A stretch of 64,000 nt of DNA from Luteimonas sp. YGD11-2 (lineage in GTDB: Bacteria; Pseudomonadota; Gammaproteobacteria; Xanthomonadales; Xanthomonadaceae), in the NCBI RefSeq assembly GCF_004118975.1, contig NZ_CP035376.1, positions 744,001 through 808,000 on the forward strand, written 5' to 3'. Below, piece after piece: positions 29,902 to 39,712 of this stretch (positions are counted from its first letter, which is position 1; each line of letters starts with the position of its first letter). The notes under the pieces were generated by a model that was given only the letters and a program-made list of their open reading frames with translations, was not told the origin of the DNA and made no database searches. A program made the translations under genes and the position numbers.

Positions 29902-32186
29902 GCCGGCACTCCGTTGGGCGGTGCGCCCTCGCCGCGGCCGGCGAAGCTGCGCAGGGTGTTCACCGCGGCCTGCCACGCGCGGTCGACCAGGCGGCCACGG
30001 TCGGCGGTCACCATGCGCGCCTGGCCGTTGACCAGCATGCGCGCCAGGCTGTCGAGCGAGACCTCCGCCGCGCGCTGGCCGCGCTGGTTGACGAACAGCG
30101 CGTTGTCGGTGATCGGGCTGAACCACGACAGCCGGCGACGGCTGATGTCGCCCTGCTGGTTCTGCACGAAGTCGATCCACACCCCGAATGGCATCACCCG
30201 CAGCTGTTCGTACTGGGCCTGCTCCGCGGGCGTGCGCGGCGGCGGCTTCGGTTTCGCCTGCGCGGCCTTGTCCTCGCCCAGTCGTACGCGCGCCTTGAGC
30301 TTCATCGCAAGCTCGGTGCGCGAGGCGGGGTCTTCCTCGTCGTTGAAGCAGCCGGCCAGGCGCTGCGCGATCACCCTGGCCTCCTCGCCGTGATAGCCGA
30401 CCTGGCCCAGTGATTCCTCCACCTGTGCGGCCAGTGCATCGTCGGCGCCGCCGTCGCTGCAGGCGGCCACCACCCGGCGGGTCACGTCGAGCTGGGTCTT
30501 CCAGGCGTCCGACTCCTCGCCCTGGCGCAGCAGCGTGAGCGTGAGCACATCGCTCCAGGCCTGGTTGAGCAGGGCGCGTGCGAACCGCGGCAGCCGGTGC
30601 TCGCCGATCTCGCGGGTCAGGGCTTCGCCGGCGCGCTGGCGTGCGACTTCGAGCTTCTCCTTGCCGCGCGCGGCTTCCACGTGCCGGCGCTCGGTCATCT
30701 CGGCGCGGCGCACGTGGGCCTGCATGCGCTCCTGCAGGCGCGCCTGCGCCTGCGCGAAGACCTCGGGGTCCTGATCGAAGCCGGCGACGACGTCGGCCAC
30801 GGCCTGCTGCAGCGGCTCGATCAGCTGCGGGTCGAGCTCGTCACGATCCATCCAGCGCGCGGCGCTTTCGGCCACGGTGTTGAGCAGTTGCCGCGCGGGG
30901 TGCTGCGAGCGCAGGAAGAACGCGCGGTCGAGCAGCGCCATCCTCAGCAGCGGCACCTGCAGCTGGCGCACCAGTCCGGCCGTGGGCGCATCGCGGCGCA
31001 GCTCGGACTCGAGCTGCTGGTAGAGCAGGTCCAGCAGTTCGAAGGTGTCGTTGTCCTCGGGCGACAGCGCCGCGGCCTCGCCGCTGCTGTGGCGGGTCTG
31101 CGCGAGCACCGCGCGTTTGATCTCCAGCAGGTTGGCCTGGCTCGCACTGGCCGGCGGCTGCTGTTGCAGCGCGCGCAGCTTGCCGACCAGGTCGGTGGTG
31201 CCGAGCTCGCGCCGCGGGCTTTCGTCGCGGCCCGGGCGCAACTTGCCGAGCAGTGCGCGGCGGCCGGACAGCAGTTCCTGCAGCGTCGCGAAGGCCGCGG
31301 CTTCGTCCCGGTTGTCCTCCTCGGCCTGGGGCTCGCCGAACCATGCGGTATGCGGGCGCGTGACGGCGCCCGCACCCGTCTGTCCGGCGGGCTGTGGTGC
31401 TGCCCCCGGCTGGGCAGGCGCGCCGGAGGGCCGGCCGCCCGATGGCGTCAGCGTTTCGCGCATCAGCACCGGTGTCGGGCGCGCGCGCAGCGGCACGAAG
31501 GTCAGGGCCGGCAGGATTTCCTCGGCCACCATCAGTTCATTGACGCGGTCGAGCAGCTGCGGGTACCCCCCCATGACCTGGCGGTCGAAGATGCGGTACA
31601 GCAGCAGTCGCGCGTCGTGGGTGATCTCCAGCGCCACCGCCGCCTCGCGCAGCGCGTCGCACAGCACGTGCGGACCGAGCGGCAGGCGGATGGCGTCGAA
31701 GGCGGGCTTGCCGGCGAGTACGCCGAAGCGCTGGCCGAGCAGGTGCAGCGCAAGCGTCGCGCGGCCCTCCTGGCGGCTGCCGACTTCGCGCAGCACGGTG
31801 CCCTCGTCCATCACCGCGGTTTCGACCAGGCTGAGGTTGCGGAAGCTCACCTCGCCGGGGGCACTGCTGTCGGTGCGCGTGGCGGCGGGGCGGCGGATCG
31901 CCGCCAGGGCACGCTCGATGCCGATCATGAAGCGCGGCACCAGGTCCGCGCGGTTGAGGCGGAAGCTGCGCAGGGTCTGCATGTAGCCGGATTCCGCGCC
32001 CGGGTTGCGCGCGAGGTCGGCCAGCCGGAACAGCTCGCGCTCGAACTCGTCGAGCATGCGCGTCAGCCCGTGGTCGAGCTCCTCCGAGACCAGATGCAGG
32101 CTGCGTTCGAGCACCCTGCGTACCCGCGGCGGCAAGCCGGCCGAGGCGAGGCTGGCTGGCGTCGCCGGTTCCCTGTGCGGCGTCAT
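29898..32186 (-). CDS. DUF1631-family protein
   Basis: This large cytoplasmic protein of 762 residues is mainly helical, and I see no enzyme motif or membrane helix. The N-terminal half has the LSLVETAVMDEG-like core (NLSLVETAVM) and a region rich in Arg, Asp and Glu. The middle has a disordered Pro/Gly-rich linker. The C-terminal part repeats VWIDFVQNQQGDISRRRLSWFSP, with key pieces WIDFVQN and LSWFSP. Such proteins were named only as a domain of unknown function. The stop overlaps the PilZ gene by four bases, which is the best clue to its role. Confidence 0.85.
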   Translation of the reverse strand: MTPHREPATPASLASAGLPPRVRRVLERSLHLVSEELDHGLTRMLDEFERELFRLADLARNPGAESGYMQTLRSFRLNRADLVPRFMIGIERALAAIRRPAATRTDSSAPGEVSFRNLSLVETAVMDEGTVLREVGSRQEGRATLALHLLGQRFGVLAGKPAFDAIRLPLGPHVLCDALREAAVALEITHDARLLLYRIFDRQVMGGYPQLLDRVNELMVAEEILPALTFVPLRARPTPVLMRETLTPSGGRPSGAPAQPGAAPQPAGQTGAGAVTRPHTAWFGEPQAEEDNRDEAAAFATLQELLSGRRALLGKLRPGRDESPRRELGTTDLVGKLRALQQQPPASASQANLLEIKRAVLAQTRHSSGEAAALSPEDNDTFELLDLLYQQLESELRRDAPTAGLVRQLQVPLLRMALLDRAFFLRSQHPARQLLNTVAESAARWMDRDELDPQLIEPLQQAVADVVAGFDQDPEVFAQAQARLQERMQAHVRRAEMTERRHVEAARGKEKLEVARQRAGEALTREIGEHRLPRFARALLNQAWSDVLTLTLLRQGEESDAWKTQLDVTRRVVAACSDGGADDALAAQVEESLGQVGYHGEEARVIAQRLAGCFNDEEDPASRTELAMKLKARVRLGEDKAAQAKPKPPPRTPAEQAQYEQLRVMPFGVWIDFVQNQQGDISRRRLSWFSPITDNALFVNQRGQRAAEVSLDSLARMLVNGQARMVTADRGRLVDRAWQAAVNTLRSFAGRGEGAPPNGVPA

Positions 32187-32261
32187 GCGGCCCTCCGGAG
32201 TGTGACGTCTGTCACCGTTCTTACCACGCCCGGATGGGGGCCGCCAGCACGCGGCCGACGC

Positions 32262-33425
32262 TCAGTCGTCTTCGTCCATGAACAGCTGGATGACATCATT
32301 GCCGAAGCGCCCCCCCAGCGCCGTCGGCAGTATGCGCCCGTCGCGCTCTTCCAGCCAGCCGCGGGCGGTTGCGGCAGCCAGCGGCCGGGCGATGGCGGCA
32401 CGTGGCAGGCCGGTGCACGCCTCGAAGTGTTCGAGGCGGAAGCCCTCCAGCAGGCGCAGCGCGTTGAGCATGTATTCGAACGGCCGGCGCGCGGGCGCGA
32501 TGCGATCGTCCCCGCCGATGCCGGCAGGCGTGCCCGCGCTGGCCAGCCAGGCGGTGGGATGGCGCTGCTTCCAGCGGCGCAGGATCGTCTGTTCGTGGCC
32601 GAGGGTGATCTTGCCGTGGGCGCCGGCACCGATCCCCAGATAGTCGCCGAAGCGCCAGTAGTTGAGGTTGTGCTTGCATTGCCGGCCGGGTCGCGCATAT
32701 GCCGAGACCTCGTACTGCGCATAGCCGGCATCGGCCAGCCGGGCCTGGCAGTGCTCCTGCATGTCCCAGGCGAGGTCGTCGTCGGGCATGCGCTCGGGCG
32801 GGCGCGCCGCGAACAGCGTGTTCGGCTCCAGCGTGAGCTGGTAGTGGGAGATGTGGGCCGGCGCAAGCGCCACCGCGCGTTCCACATCGGCCGCGGCCAT
32901 CGCCAGGTCCTGCCCGGGCAGTGCGTACATCAGGTCGAGGTTGAGGTTGTCGAACCCGGCGTCCTGCGCCAGCTTCACCGCGCGGTCGGCTTCGGCGCTG
33001 TCGTGGATCCGGCCGAGACGCTGCAGGCAGCCGTCATCGAAGCTCTGGATACCGAAGCTGATGCGATTGACGCCGGCGGCGCGATAGTCCTCGAAACGGC
33101 CGTGCTCGGCGGTGCCGGGATTCGCCTCCAGGGTGATTTCCAGCCCGGGCGCGAAGCGCAGCCGTGCCGCCGCACCCTGCAGGAAGCGGTCGATATCCGA
33201 GGCGGGAAACAGGCTGGGCGTGCCGCCGCCGAAGAACACCGAGTGCACCGGACGGCCCCACACCAGCGGCAGGTCCTGGTCGAGGTCGGCCAGCAGCGCG
33301 TCGACATAGGCCGAGAACGGCGGCGGGCCACCACGCGGCTGGTGCGAGTTGAAATCGCAGTACGGGCATTTGCGCACGCACCAGGGCAGGTGCACATACA
33401 GCGCGAGGGGCGGGGTGGTCAGCAT
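32262..33425 (-). CDS. hemW: HemW, radical SAM heme chaperone
   Basis: The 387-residue protein is a radical SAM family member. The cluster cysteines are C16, C20 and C23 in CVRKCPYC, followed by DF rather than a fourth Cys, which is typical of HemW and not of HemN. Other pieces are FGGGTPSLF, SFGIQSF, LDLMYALPGQ and GIGAGAHGKITLG. HemW transfers heme to target enzymes and is not a coproporphyrinogen oxidase. The gene lies directly downstream of rdgB on the same strand. Confidence 0.94.
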   Translation of the reverse strand: MLTTPPLALYVHLPWCVRKCPYCDFNSHQPRGGPPPFSAYVDALLADLDQDLPLVWGRPVHSVFFGGGTPSLFPASDIDRFLQGAAARLRFAPGLEITLEANPGTAEHGRFEDYRAAGVNRISFGIQSFDDGCLQRLGRIHDSAEADRAVKLAQDAGFDNLNLDLMYALPGQDLAMAAADVERAVALAPAHISHYQLTLEPNTLFAARPPERMPDDDLAWDMQEHCQARLADAGYAQYEVSAYARPGRQCKHNLNYWRFGDYLGIGAGAHGKITLGHEQTILRRWKQRHPTAWLASAGTPAGIGGDDRIAPARRPFEYMLNALRLLEGFRLEHFEACTGLPRAAIARPLAAATARGWLEERDGRILPTALGGRFGNDVIQLFMDEDD

Positions 33426-33502
33426 TGCAGGGGGTGTCTGTGCCGGGCGGCGGCACTCGGTTCGCGATATGGGGGCGGAAGGGCGGCGCCGGAAGCCCTG
33501 CG

Positions 33503-34117
33503 TCAGGCTTCGGGCAGCGCGCTGGCGATCCGCTCGCGCAACACGGCCAGCGCGCGGCCGCGATGGCTGATCCGGTTCTTGATCCCGGGTGCGAGTTCCG
33601 CGGCGCTCAGGCCGCTTGCGGGGTCGAGAAACAACGGGTCGTAGCCGAAACCGTGGTCGCCGCGCGGAGCGTCGAGGACCCGGCCTTCCCAGATGCCCTC
33701 GGCGATCAGCGGCTGCGGGTCGTCGCCGTGGCGCACCAGCACCAGCACGCAGTAGAAGCGCGCCGTGCGCGCGTGGGCGGGCACGTCGCGCAGCGCTTCG
33801 AGGAGCTTTGCATTGTTGGCCGCCGCGTCACCGTGCGCACCGGCGTAGCGTGCCGAGTACAGGCCGGGTGCGCCGTCGAGTGCATCGACGCACAGGCCGG
33901 AATCGTCGCCGAGTGCCGGCAGCCCGCTGGTGCGCGCCGCATGTCGCGCCTTGAGCAGCGCGTTCTCGACGAAGCTGAGCCCGGTCTCCTCGATGTCGTC
34001 GACGCCGTGGTCGGCCTGCGCCGAAAGCGCGAACCCGGCATCGCCCAGCAGTACCTGCAACTCGGCGAGCTTGCCGCGGTTGCCGCTGGCCAGCACCAGC
34101 CGCCGGGGTGTGCTCAT
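33503..34117 (-). CDS. rdgB: XTP/dITP pyrophosphatase (RdgB/HAM1)
   Basis: This enzyme removes non-canonical purine nucleotides (dITP, XTP) and so protects DNA. The 204-residue protein starts with [15 protein letters not shown], has [13 protein letters not shown] near 50-62, [16 protein letters not shown] near 70-85, and GYDPLFLDP near 158-166. It overlaps rph by four bases (ATGA), a conserved gene order in gammaproteobacteria. Confidence 0.95.
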   Translation of the reverse strand: MSTPRRLVLASGNRGKLAELQVLLGDAGFALSAQADHGVDDIEETGLSFVENALLKARHAARTSGLPALGDDSGLCVDALDGAPGLYSARYAGAHGDAAANNAKLLEALRDVPAHARTARFYCVLVLVRHGDDPQPLIAEGIWEGRVLDAPRGDHGFGYDPLFLDPASGLSAAELAPGIKNRISHRGRALAVLRERIASALPEA

Positions 34118-34845
34118 TGCGCCAGCGCTTGCTGCTGCAACGCGAACAGTTCGCGGATGCCGGTCTCGGCGAGGCCGAGCAGGGCGTCGAGCTCGTCCCG
34201 GCGGAAGGCATGGCCTTCGGCGGTGCCCTGCAGCTCGATGAAGCCGCCGCCATCGTTCATCACCACGTTCATGTCGGTGTCGCAGGCGCTGTCCTCGGCG
34301 TAGTCGAGGTCGAGCACAGGCACGCCGCGGTAGATGCCGACCGAGACCGCGGCCACCGCGCCGACGACCGGGTCGCGGCTGATCTCGCGGCGCTTCTGCA
34401 ACCAGCGCACGGCGTCGACCAGCGCCACGTAGGCCCCGGTGATCGCCGCGGTGCGGGTGCCGCCATCGGCCTGCAGCACGTCGCAGTCGAGGGTGATCGT
34501 GCGCTCGCCCAGCGCCGCGCGGTTCACGCAGGCGCGCAGGGTGCGGCCGATCAGGCGCTGGATCTCCAGCGTGCGCCCGCCCTGCTTGCCGCGCGCGGCC
34601 TCGCGGTCGTTACGGGTGTTGGTGGCACGCGGCAGCATTCCGTATTCCGCGGTCACCCAGCCCTCGCCCTTGCCGCGCAGGAAGCCCGGCACGCGGTTCT
34701 CCACGCTGGCGGTGCACAGCACGCGGGTCTCGCCGAACGACACCAGCACCGAACCTTCCGCATGCCGGGTGAAGCCACGCTCGATCCGGACGTCGCGCAG
34801 CTGCGTGGGAAGTCGGCCGCTGGGGCGGGTGACGGTATCGGTCAT
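34114..34845 (-). CDS. rph: Ribonuclease PH
   Basis: RNase PH is a phosphate-dependent 3'-5' exoribonuclease that trims tRNA precursors. The 243-residue protein shows [13 protein letters not shown] near the start, the catalytic [25 protein letters not shown] region (pieces: [19 protein letters not shown]), and [33 protein letters not shown] carries the metal-binding aspartates. It is the first gene of an rph-rdgB-hemW operon and is divergent from yicC. Confidence 0.95.
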   Translation of the reverse strand: MTDTVTRPSGRLPTQLRDVRIERGFTRHAEGSVLVSFGETRVLCTASVENRVPGFLRGKGEGWVTAEYGMLPRATNTRNDREAARGKQGGRTLEIQRLIGRTLRACVNRAALGERTITLDCDVLQADGGTRTAAITGAYVALVDAVRWLQKRREISRDPVVGAVAAVSVGIYRGVPVLDLDYAEDSACDTDMNVVMNDGGGFIELQGTAEGHAFRRDELDALLGLAETGIRELFALQQQALAQ

Positions 34846-34955
34846 GGGCTGCTCGCGGCGGTGCGGGCGCGGCAGTCTATCAGGGGCGGTGCCGGCGCCC
34901 TGGCCGCGCGCGGGCCTGCCCTATACTGCACGCCCGCAGCCGACCCGCCGACCGC

Positions 34956-35816
34956 ATGATCCGCAGCATGACCGCCTTCGCCGCCGGCGAGCGCACGACC
35001 CCCTGGGGCACGCTCGGTTGCGAGCTGCGCGCGGTCAACCACCGCTACCTCGAGGTCGGCACCCGGCTGCCCGACGAGCTGCGCGCGCTGGAGCCGCTGT
35101 TGCGCGAGCGGGTCGCGGCGCGCCTGTCGCGCGGCAAGGTGGATCTCGCGCTGCGCCTGCGCAACGGCGAGGCCGCCGGCCAGCTTGAACTCAACGAAGC
35201 GGTGCTCGACCAGCTGGCGACGCTCGCGGCGTCCTTGCAGTCGCGCTTCCCCGGTCTCAACACCGGCCTGGCCGAACTGCTGCAGGTGCCCGGCGTACTG
35301 CAGGCACGCGCGGTGGATGCCGATGCGATGCAGGCCGCGGCGCTGTCGCTGCTGGATGCGGTGCTCGACGACTTCGTCGCCGCGCGCGAACGCGAGGGTG
35401 CGAAGCTGCAGGCGGCGATCGCCGAGCGCGTGGATGGCATCGAGCGCATCGCCGGCGAGGTGCGCACGCTGGTGCCTGCGATCCGCGACGGCCAGCGCGT
35501 CCGCTTGGAAACCCGCCTGGCGGACCTGCCGCAGCCGCTCGATCCCGGTCGCCTCGAGCAGGAACTGGTGATGGCCCTGCAGAAACTCGATGTCGACGAG
35601 GAGCTGGACCGTCTCGACAGCCACGTCGACGAGATCCGCCGGGTGCTGGCCCAGCGCGAACCGGTCGGCCGGCGCCTGGACTTCCTGCTGCAGGAATTCA
35701 ACCGCGAGGCCAACACGCTGGGCTCGAAGTCGGTGGACCGACGTACCTCGCAGGCCGCGGTCGAGCTGAAGGTGCTGATCGACCAGATCCGCGAGCAGGT
35801 GCAGAACATTGAGTAG
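34956..35816 (+). CDS. yicC: YicC-family endoribonuclease
   Basis: The 286-residue protein has the N-terminal MIRSMTAFAAGE and RAVNHRYLEV pattern and the C-terminal QEFNREANTLGSKS. The C-terminus resembles DUF1732. In E. coli YicC is an endoribonuclease that acts on small RNAs. A -10-like TATACT lies at 34922-34927. It is divergent from rph and followed by gmk, a gene order widespread in Proteobacteria. Confidence 0.92.
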   Translation: MIRSMTAFAAGERTTPWGTLGCELRAVNHRYLEVGTRLPDELRALEPLLRERVAARLSRGKVDLALRLRNGEAAGQLELNEAVLDQLATLAASLQSRFPGLNTGLAELLQVPGVLQARAVDADAMQAAALSLLDAVLDDFVAAREREGAKLQAAIAERVDGIERIAGEVRTLVPAIRDGQRVRLETRLADLPQPLDPGRLEQELVMALQKLDVDEELDRLDSHVDEIRRVLAQREPVGRRLDFLLQEFNREANTLGSKSVDRRTSQAAVELKVLIDQIREQVQNIE

Positions 35817-35864
35817 GCACAGCCGGCCGCCGGTCCCGTCCACGCCTCGCACCATCCGGCGGCG

Positions 35865-36512
35865 ATGGAGCCGCGCCTGATGCGGGGCACGCTGTTCATC
35901 GTGGCCGCGCCCTCGGGTGCCGGGAAGTCCAGCCTGGTCAACGCCTGCCTTGCGCGCGACACGGCCATCCGCCTGTCGATCTCGTTCACCTCGCGCCCGC
36001 CGCGCCCGGGTGAACGGCATGCCGAGCACTACCACTTCATCGACGCAGCCGGGTTCGAGGCGATGATCGAGGCCGGTGAGTTCTTCGAGTGCGCGCGCGT
36101 GCATGGCGACTGGAAGGGCACCGCGCGGCAGTCTGTGGAGCCGCAGCTGGCTGCCGGCCACGACGTGCTGCTGGAGATCGACTGGCAGGGCGCGCGCCAG
36201 GTCCGTGAAAAGGTGCCGGAGGCGGTGAGCGTGTTCATCCTGCCGCCATCGCGAGAAGCGCTCGAACAACGGATGCGCAAGCGCGGCCAGGACAGCGACG
36301 AGGTGATTGCCCGGCGGCTGGCCGCCGCGCGCGAGGAGATGTCGCATTTCCACGAGTTCGATTACGTGGTGGTCAACGAGGACTTCGACGCCGCGGTGGA
36401 CGAGCTCTGCGCGGTCTTCACCGCCAGCCGGTTGCGTCGCGCGCAGCAGGCACAGCGCCACCACGGCCTGATCGAGGCGCTGCTGGCGGAAAGCACACCC
36501 GCAAGTGACTGA
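35865..36512 (+). CDS. gmk: Guanylate kinase
   Basis: Gmk phosphorylates GMP to GDP. The P-loop APSGAGKSS lies near residues 14-22, followed by RPPRPGE, the GMP-binding EHYHFI and VHGDWKGTARQSVE region, and LEIDWQGARQV. The 215-residue length is typical. I used ATG 35865; an in-frame ATG at 35880 is also possible and would match the usual short N-terminus. The gene is the second of the gmk-rpoZ-spoT-ridA-recG run, although rpoZ has its own promoter. Confidence 0.95.
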   Translation: MEPRLMRGTLFIVAAPSGAGKSSLVNACLARDTAIRLSISFTSRPPRPGERHAEHYHFIDAAGFEAMIEAGEFFECARVHGDWKGTARQSVEPQLAAGHDVLLEIDWQGARQVREKVPEAVSVFILPPSREALEQRMRKRGQDSDEVIARRLAAAREEMSHFHEFDYVVVNEDFDAAVDELCAVFTASRLRRAQQAQRHHGLIEALLAESTPASD

Positions 36513-36528
36513 TTCGCAAAGAGCGCGC

Positions 36529-36558
36529 TTGCGCTGGTGCGTTCGCCGACCGTACAAT
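36529..36558 (+). promoter_or_regulatory. Putative rpoZ promoter
   Basis: TTGCGC (36529-36534) and TACAAT (36553-36558) are separated by 18 bases, just downstream of gmk and 57 bases before rpoZ. Confidence 0.6.
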
Positions 36559-36614
36559 CCGCGGTCCTGTCACCCCCATTGAACGAGCGGCCCGCGCGGT
36601 CGCCGGGAGCCCCC

Positions 36615-36917
36615 ATGGCGCGCATTACCGTCGAAGACTGCCTGCAGGTGGTCGACAACCGTTTCGAACTGGTCATGATGGCCGCCAAGCGCGCGCGCCA
36701 GCTGGCCAACGGCGTCGAGTCGCAGCTGGACAACCGCGAGAACGACGACAAGCCGACGGTGCTCGCCCTGCGCGAGATCGCCGCGCGTCGCATCGACAAC
36801 GACTACATCGAGGCCGTCGACAAGGCCGAGCGCGAGCGCAAGGAGCGCGAGGCGCTGGAATGGGCCGCCGCCGAAGTGGTGGCCGACGAGGATCTCGCCA
36901 AGGGCGACGATCTCTGA
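36615..36917 (+). CDS. rpoZ: RNA polymerase omega subunit
   Basis: Omega helps RNA polymerase assembly and forms part of a ppGpp-binding site. The 100-residue protein begins [10 protein letters not shown] and has [26 protein letters not shown], and an acidic C-terminus, all family features. The start is the ATG at 36615. It lies directly before spoT, the ppGpp synthetase/hydrolase, as in E. coli. Confidence 0.96.
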   Translation: MARITVEDCLQVVDNRFELVMMAAKRARQLANGVESQLDNRENDDKPTVLALREIAARRIDNDYIEAVDKAERERKEREALEWAAAEVVADEDLAKGDDL

Positions 36918-36958
36918 TCATGGCCGTCCGGTAACGCCGGACCCACTGGTCGACCGGG

Positions 36959-36982
36959 ACGGCTCCGCGAAAGCGGGGCCGT
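36959..36982 (+). terminator. Hairpin with GAAA loop between rpoZ and spoT
   Basis: A 10-bp stem with one G-U pair is closed by a GAAA tetraloop. A smaller 6-bp hairpin is at 36926-36942. There is no U-tract, so it may attenuate rather than end rpoZ transcription. Confidence 0.4.
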
Positions 36983-37077
36983 TCGCGTTCTGGCGTCCTG
37001 TCGCGATCATCGGATCCCGCGCGTGCGCGATGTGCCGAGGCTTCCCCATTTACCGGCTTTTCGCCTAGGCTTCCTCG

Positions 37078-39240
37078 ATGATGTCCCCGGTTTCCAGCCA
37101 CGCTGCCCCGGTCGCGGTGCCGCCAGACGACGCCGTTCCGGAATACATGCGCGTGCTCGAACGCGCGGTGCCGTATCTCGATGCCGCCCAGCGGCAGGTG
37201 CTGCGTCGCGCCTGGGCCGTCGGCGCGCAGGCGCACGAGGGCCAGTTCCGCAAGTCCGGCGAACCCTACATCACCCATCCGGTCGCGGTTGCGGTGGTGC
37301 TGGCCGAGCAGAACGTCGACCTGGAAACCCTGGTCGCGGCGATCCTGCACGACACCATCGAGGACACCCCGCTGACCCGCGCCGAGCTTGCCGAGGAATT
37401 CGGCGAGCAGGTGGCCGAACTCGTCGATGGCGTCACCAAGCTCGACAAACTTCAATTCAGCAACCGCCAGGAGGCGGCTGCCGAGAGCTTCCGCAAGATG
37501 ATGCTGGCGATGGCGCGCGACCTGCGCGTCATCCTGATCAAGCTTGCCGATCGCCTGCACAACATGCGCACGCTGGGCGCGCAGTCGACGGCCGCGCGCG
37601 AGCGCATCGCCCGCGAGACGCTCGAGGTGTACGCGCCCATCGCCCAGCGCCTGGGCATGAACCTGATCAAGTCGGAGCTGCAGGACCTGGGCTTCAGCGC
37701 GCTGCATCCGATGCGCCATTCGGTGCTGCGCAAGCGCATCAACGCACAGCCGCTGGTGCGCCGCGAGGCGCTGTCGACGATCGAGGCGCAGCTGGCGCAG
37801 CGCCTGGCCAACGAAGGTCTCGAGTACCGGCTGGTGAGCCGGGTGAAGTCGCCCTGGAGCATCTACAACAAGATGCAGGGTGAGGGAAAGACCTTCGACC
37901 AGGTGATGGACGTGTTCGGCTTCCGCGTGATCGTGCGCTCGGTCGCCGACTGCTACCACGCGCTCGGCGTGGCGCATTCGGTCTACAAGCCACTCGACGG
38001 CCGCTTCCGCGACTTCATCGCGATCCCCAAGGCCAACGGTTACCAGTCGCTGCACACGGTGCTGTTCGGGCCCTACGGTTCGCCGATCGAGGTGCAGATC
38101 CGCACCGAGGAGATGGACCTCATCGCCGAGCGCGGTATCGCCGCGCACTGGGCGTACAAGCATGGCGGCGCACCCACCAGCGCACAGACCCGCGCGCACT
38201 CGTGGATCGCCAACCTGCTGGAATCCCAGCGCGCCACCGGTTCATCGCTGGAGTTCCTCGAGAACGTCAAGGTCGACCTGTTCCCTGACGAGGTCTACCT
38301 GTTCACCCCGAAGGGCGACATCCTCTCGCTGCCGCGCAATGCCACAGCGCTGGACTTTGCGTATGCGGTGCACACCGACGTCGGCAACCACGCGGTCGCC
38401 GCACGTGTCGACCGCAAGCTGGTGCCGCTGCGCACCAAGCTCGTCAGCGGCCAGCAGACCGAGATCATCACCGCGCGCTCGGCGCTGCCCAAGCCGCAGT
38501 GGCTGGAATTCGTGGTCACCAGCAAGGCGCGCACCGCGATCCGCCAGCAGCTCAAGCAGCTCGAACACGAGGATGCGGTGCAGCTCGGCCATCGCATGCT
38601 CGACCGTGCGCTGGAGGATCTCGGCAGTTCGCTCGAGCGCGTGCCGCAGGCGCGGCTGGAAGCGTACCTGGGCGAGTCGCGCCACCCGCGGCTGGAGGCG
38701 CTGCTGGCCGATATCGCGCTGGGCAACCGGATGCCGTCGCAGGTCGCGCATGCGCTGGCGCAGTCGGGCGGGCAGGGTGGCCGCGACGGTGCGCGCCACT
38801 TCGAGAAGATCCTGATCACCGGCAGCGAGCGCGGGGTGATCACCTTTGCCAACTGCTGCATGCCCATTCCCGGCGACGAGATCATGGGCTACCACACCGC
38901 CGGCAAGGGCATCGTGGTGCACCGCATCGAGTGCCCGAACATCACCGACTACCGCAAGTCGCCCGAGCGCTGGGTCGACATCGGCTGGGACCGCGAGGTT
39001 TCGGGGGACTTCAGCGTGGCCCTGCGCATCGAGGTGGCGAACCGCCCCGGCGTGCTCGCCCAGGTGGCGGCGGCGGTGGCGCAGGTGGATTCCAACATCG
39101 ATGGCGTGGAATACCTGGAACGCGACAGCAACGTCGCGGCGATCCGCTTCTCGATCGAGGTGCGCGGGCGCAAGCACCTGGCCGACGTGATCCGCAGGAT
39201 CCGCAGGCTCAACGTGGTGCACGGGGTGCAGCGACTCTAG
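37078..39240 (+). CDS. spoT: Bifunctional (p)ppGpp synthetase/hydrolase SpoT
   Basis: The 720-residue protein sets the alarmone level in the stringent response. The hydrolase domain carries HDTIEDT (H91, D92, E95, D96), so hydrolysis is expected to work. The synthetase domain shows GFRVIVRSVADCY, FRDFIAIPKANGYQSLHT and EVQIRTEEMDLIAERGIAAHW in pieces, with the RVKSPWSIYNKM pattern of SpoT rather than RelA. A TGS domain (VYLFTPKGDI) and a C-terminal ACT domain follow. It is followed by ridA instead of the trmH found in E. coli. Confidence 0.95.
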   Translation: MMSPVSSHAAPVAVPPDDAVPEYMRVLERAVPYLDAAQRQVLRRAWAVGAQAHEGQFRKSGEPYITHPVAVAVVLAEQNVDLETLVAAILHDTIEDTPLTRAELAEEFGEQVAELVDGVTKLDKLQFSNRQEAAAESFRKMMLAMARDLRVILIKLADRLHNMRTLGAQSTAARERIARETLEVYAPIAQRLGMNLIKSELQDLGFSALHPMRHSVLRKRINAQPLVRREALSTIEAQLAQRLANEGLEYRLVSRVKSPWSIYNKMQGEGKTFDQVMDVFGFRVIVRSVADCYHALGVAHSVYKPLDGRFRDFIAIPKANGYQSLHTVLFGPYGSPIEVQIRTEEMDLIAERGIAAHWAYKHGGAPTSAQTRAHSWIANLLESQRATGSSLEFLENVKVDLFPDEVYLFTPKGDILSLPRNATALDFAYAVHTDVGNHAVAARVDRKLVPLRTKLVSGQQTEIITARSALPKPQWLEFVVTSKARTAIRQQLKQLEHEDAVQLGHRMLDRALEDLGSSLERVPQARLEAYLGESRHPRLEALLADIALGNRMPSQVAHALAQSGGQGGRDGARHFEKILITGSERGVITFANCCMPIPGDEIMGYHTAGKGIVVHRIECPNITDYRKSPERWVDIGWDREVSGDFSVALRIEVANRPGVLAQVAAAVAQVDSNIDGVEYLERDSNVAAIRFSIEVRGRKHLADVIRRIRRLNVVHGVQRL

Positions 39241-39307
39241 CCGGGTGCCTGGCGGCCGCGGCGCGGGCGGCGGTTAGAATCCGCTGTCACCTTTCGTGGA
39301 AGACACC

Positions 39308-39700
39308 ATGCCCCGCATCCCCGTCAGCACCGAGCACGCTCCCGCCGCCATCGGCCCCTATTCGCAGGCCACGCGCGCCGGCGACACCGTGTTCGTGTCC
39401 GGGCAGATTCCGCTCGATCCGGCCACCGGCAATCTGGTCGACGGCGGCATCGAGGCGCAGGCACGCCAGGCGTTCGCCAACCTGCGCGCGGTGTGCGCGG
39501 CGGCCGGCGGCGGCCTCGATGATGTCGTGCGCGTCGGGCTGTACCTGACCGACCTCGGCGACTTCGCCGCCGTCAACGCGGTGATGGCCGAGGTGTTCGC
39601 GGCGCCGTATCCCGCCCGTTCGACGATCGAGGTCTCCGCGCTGCCCAAGGATGCGGCCTTCGAGGTCGATGCGATCCTGGTGCTGCGCCAGGCCACCTGA
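39308..39700 (+). CDS. ridA: RidA-family reactive intermediate deaminase
   Basis: RidA hydrolyses reactive enamine/imine intermediates formed by PLP enzymes. The 130-residue protein has APAAIGPYSQATRAGDTVFVSGQIPLDP, shown by IGPYSQA and VFVSGQIPLDP, and the active-site region YPARSTIEVSALPKDAAFEVDA with the conserved Arg. I used the ATG at 39308, which has the family N-terminus; ATG 39296 would add four residues. A TAGAAT -10-like box is at 39275-39280. It lies between spoT and recG. Confidence 0.92.
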   Translation: MPRIPVSTEHAPAAIGPYSQATRAGDTVFVSGQIPLDPATGNLVDGGIEAQARQAFANLRAVCAAAGGGLDDVVRVGLYLTDLGDFAAVNAVMAEVFAAPYPARSTIEVSALPKDAAFEVDAILVLRQAT

Positions 39701-39712
39701 CCGGTTTTCAAC

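Noticed and set aside
30597..33644. Very long open frame (over 1000 codons) opposite DUF1631 and hemW
   Set aside because: Arg/Gln/His-rich low-complexity translation without domains; it is a shadow of the real genes on the minus strand.
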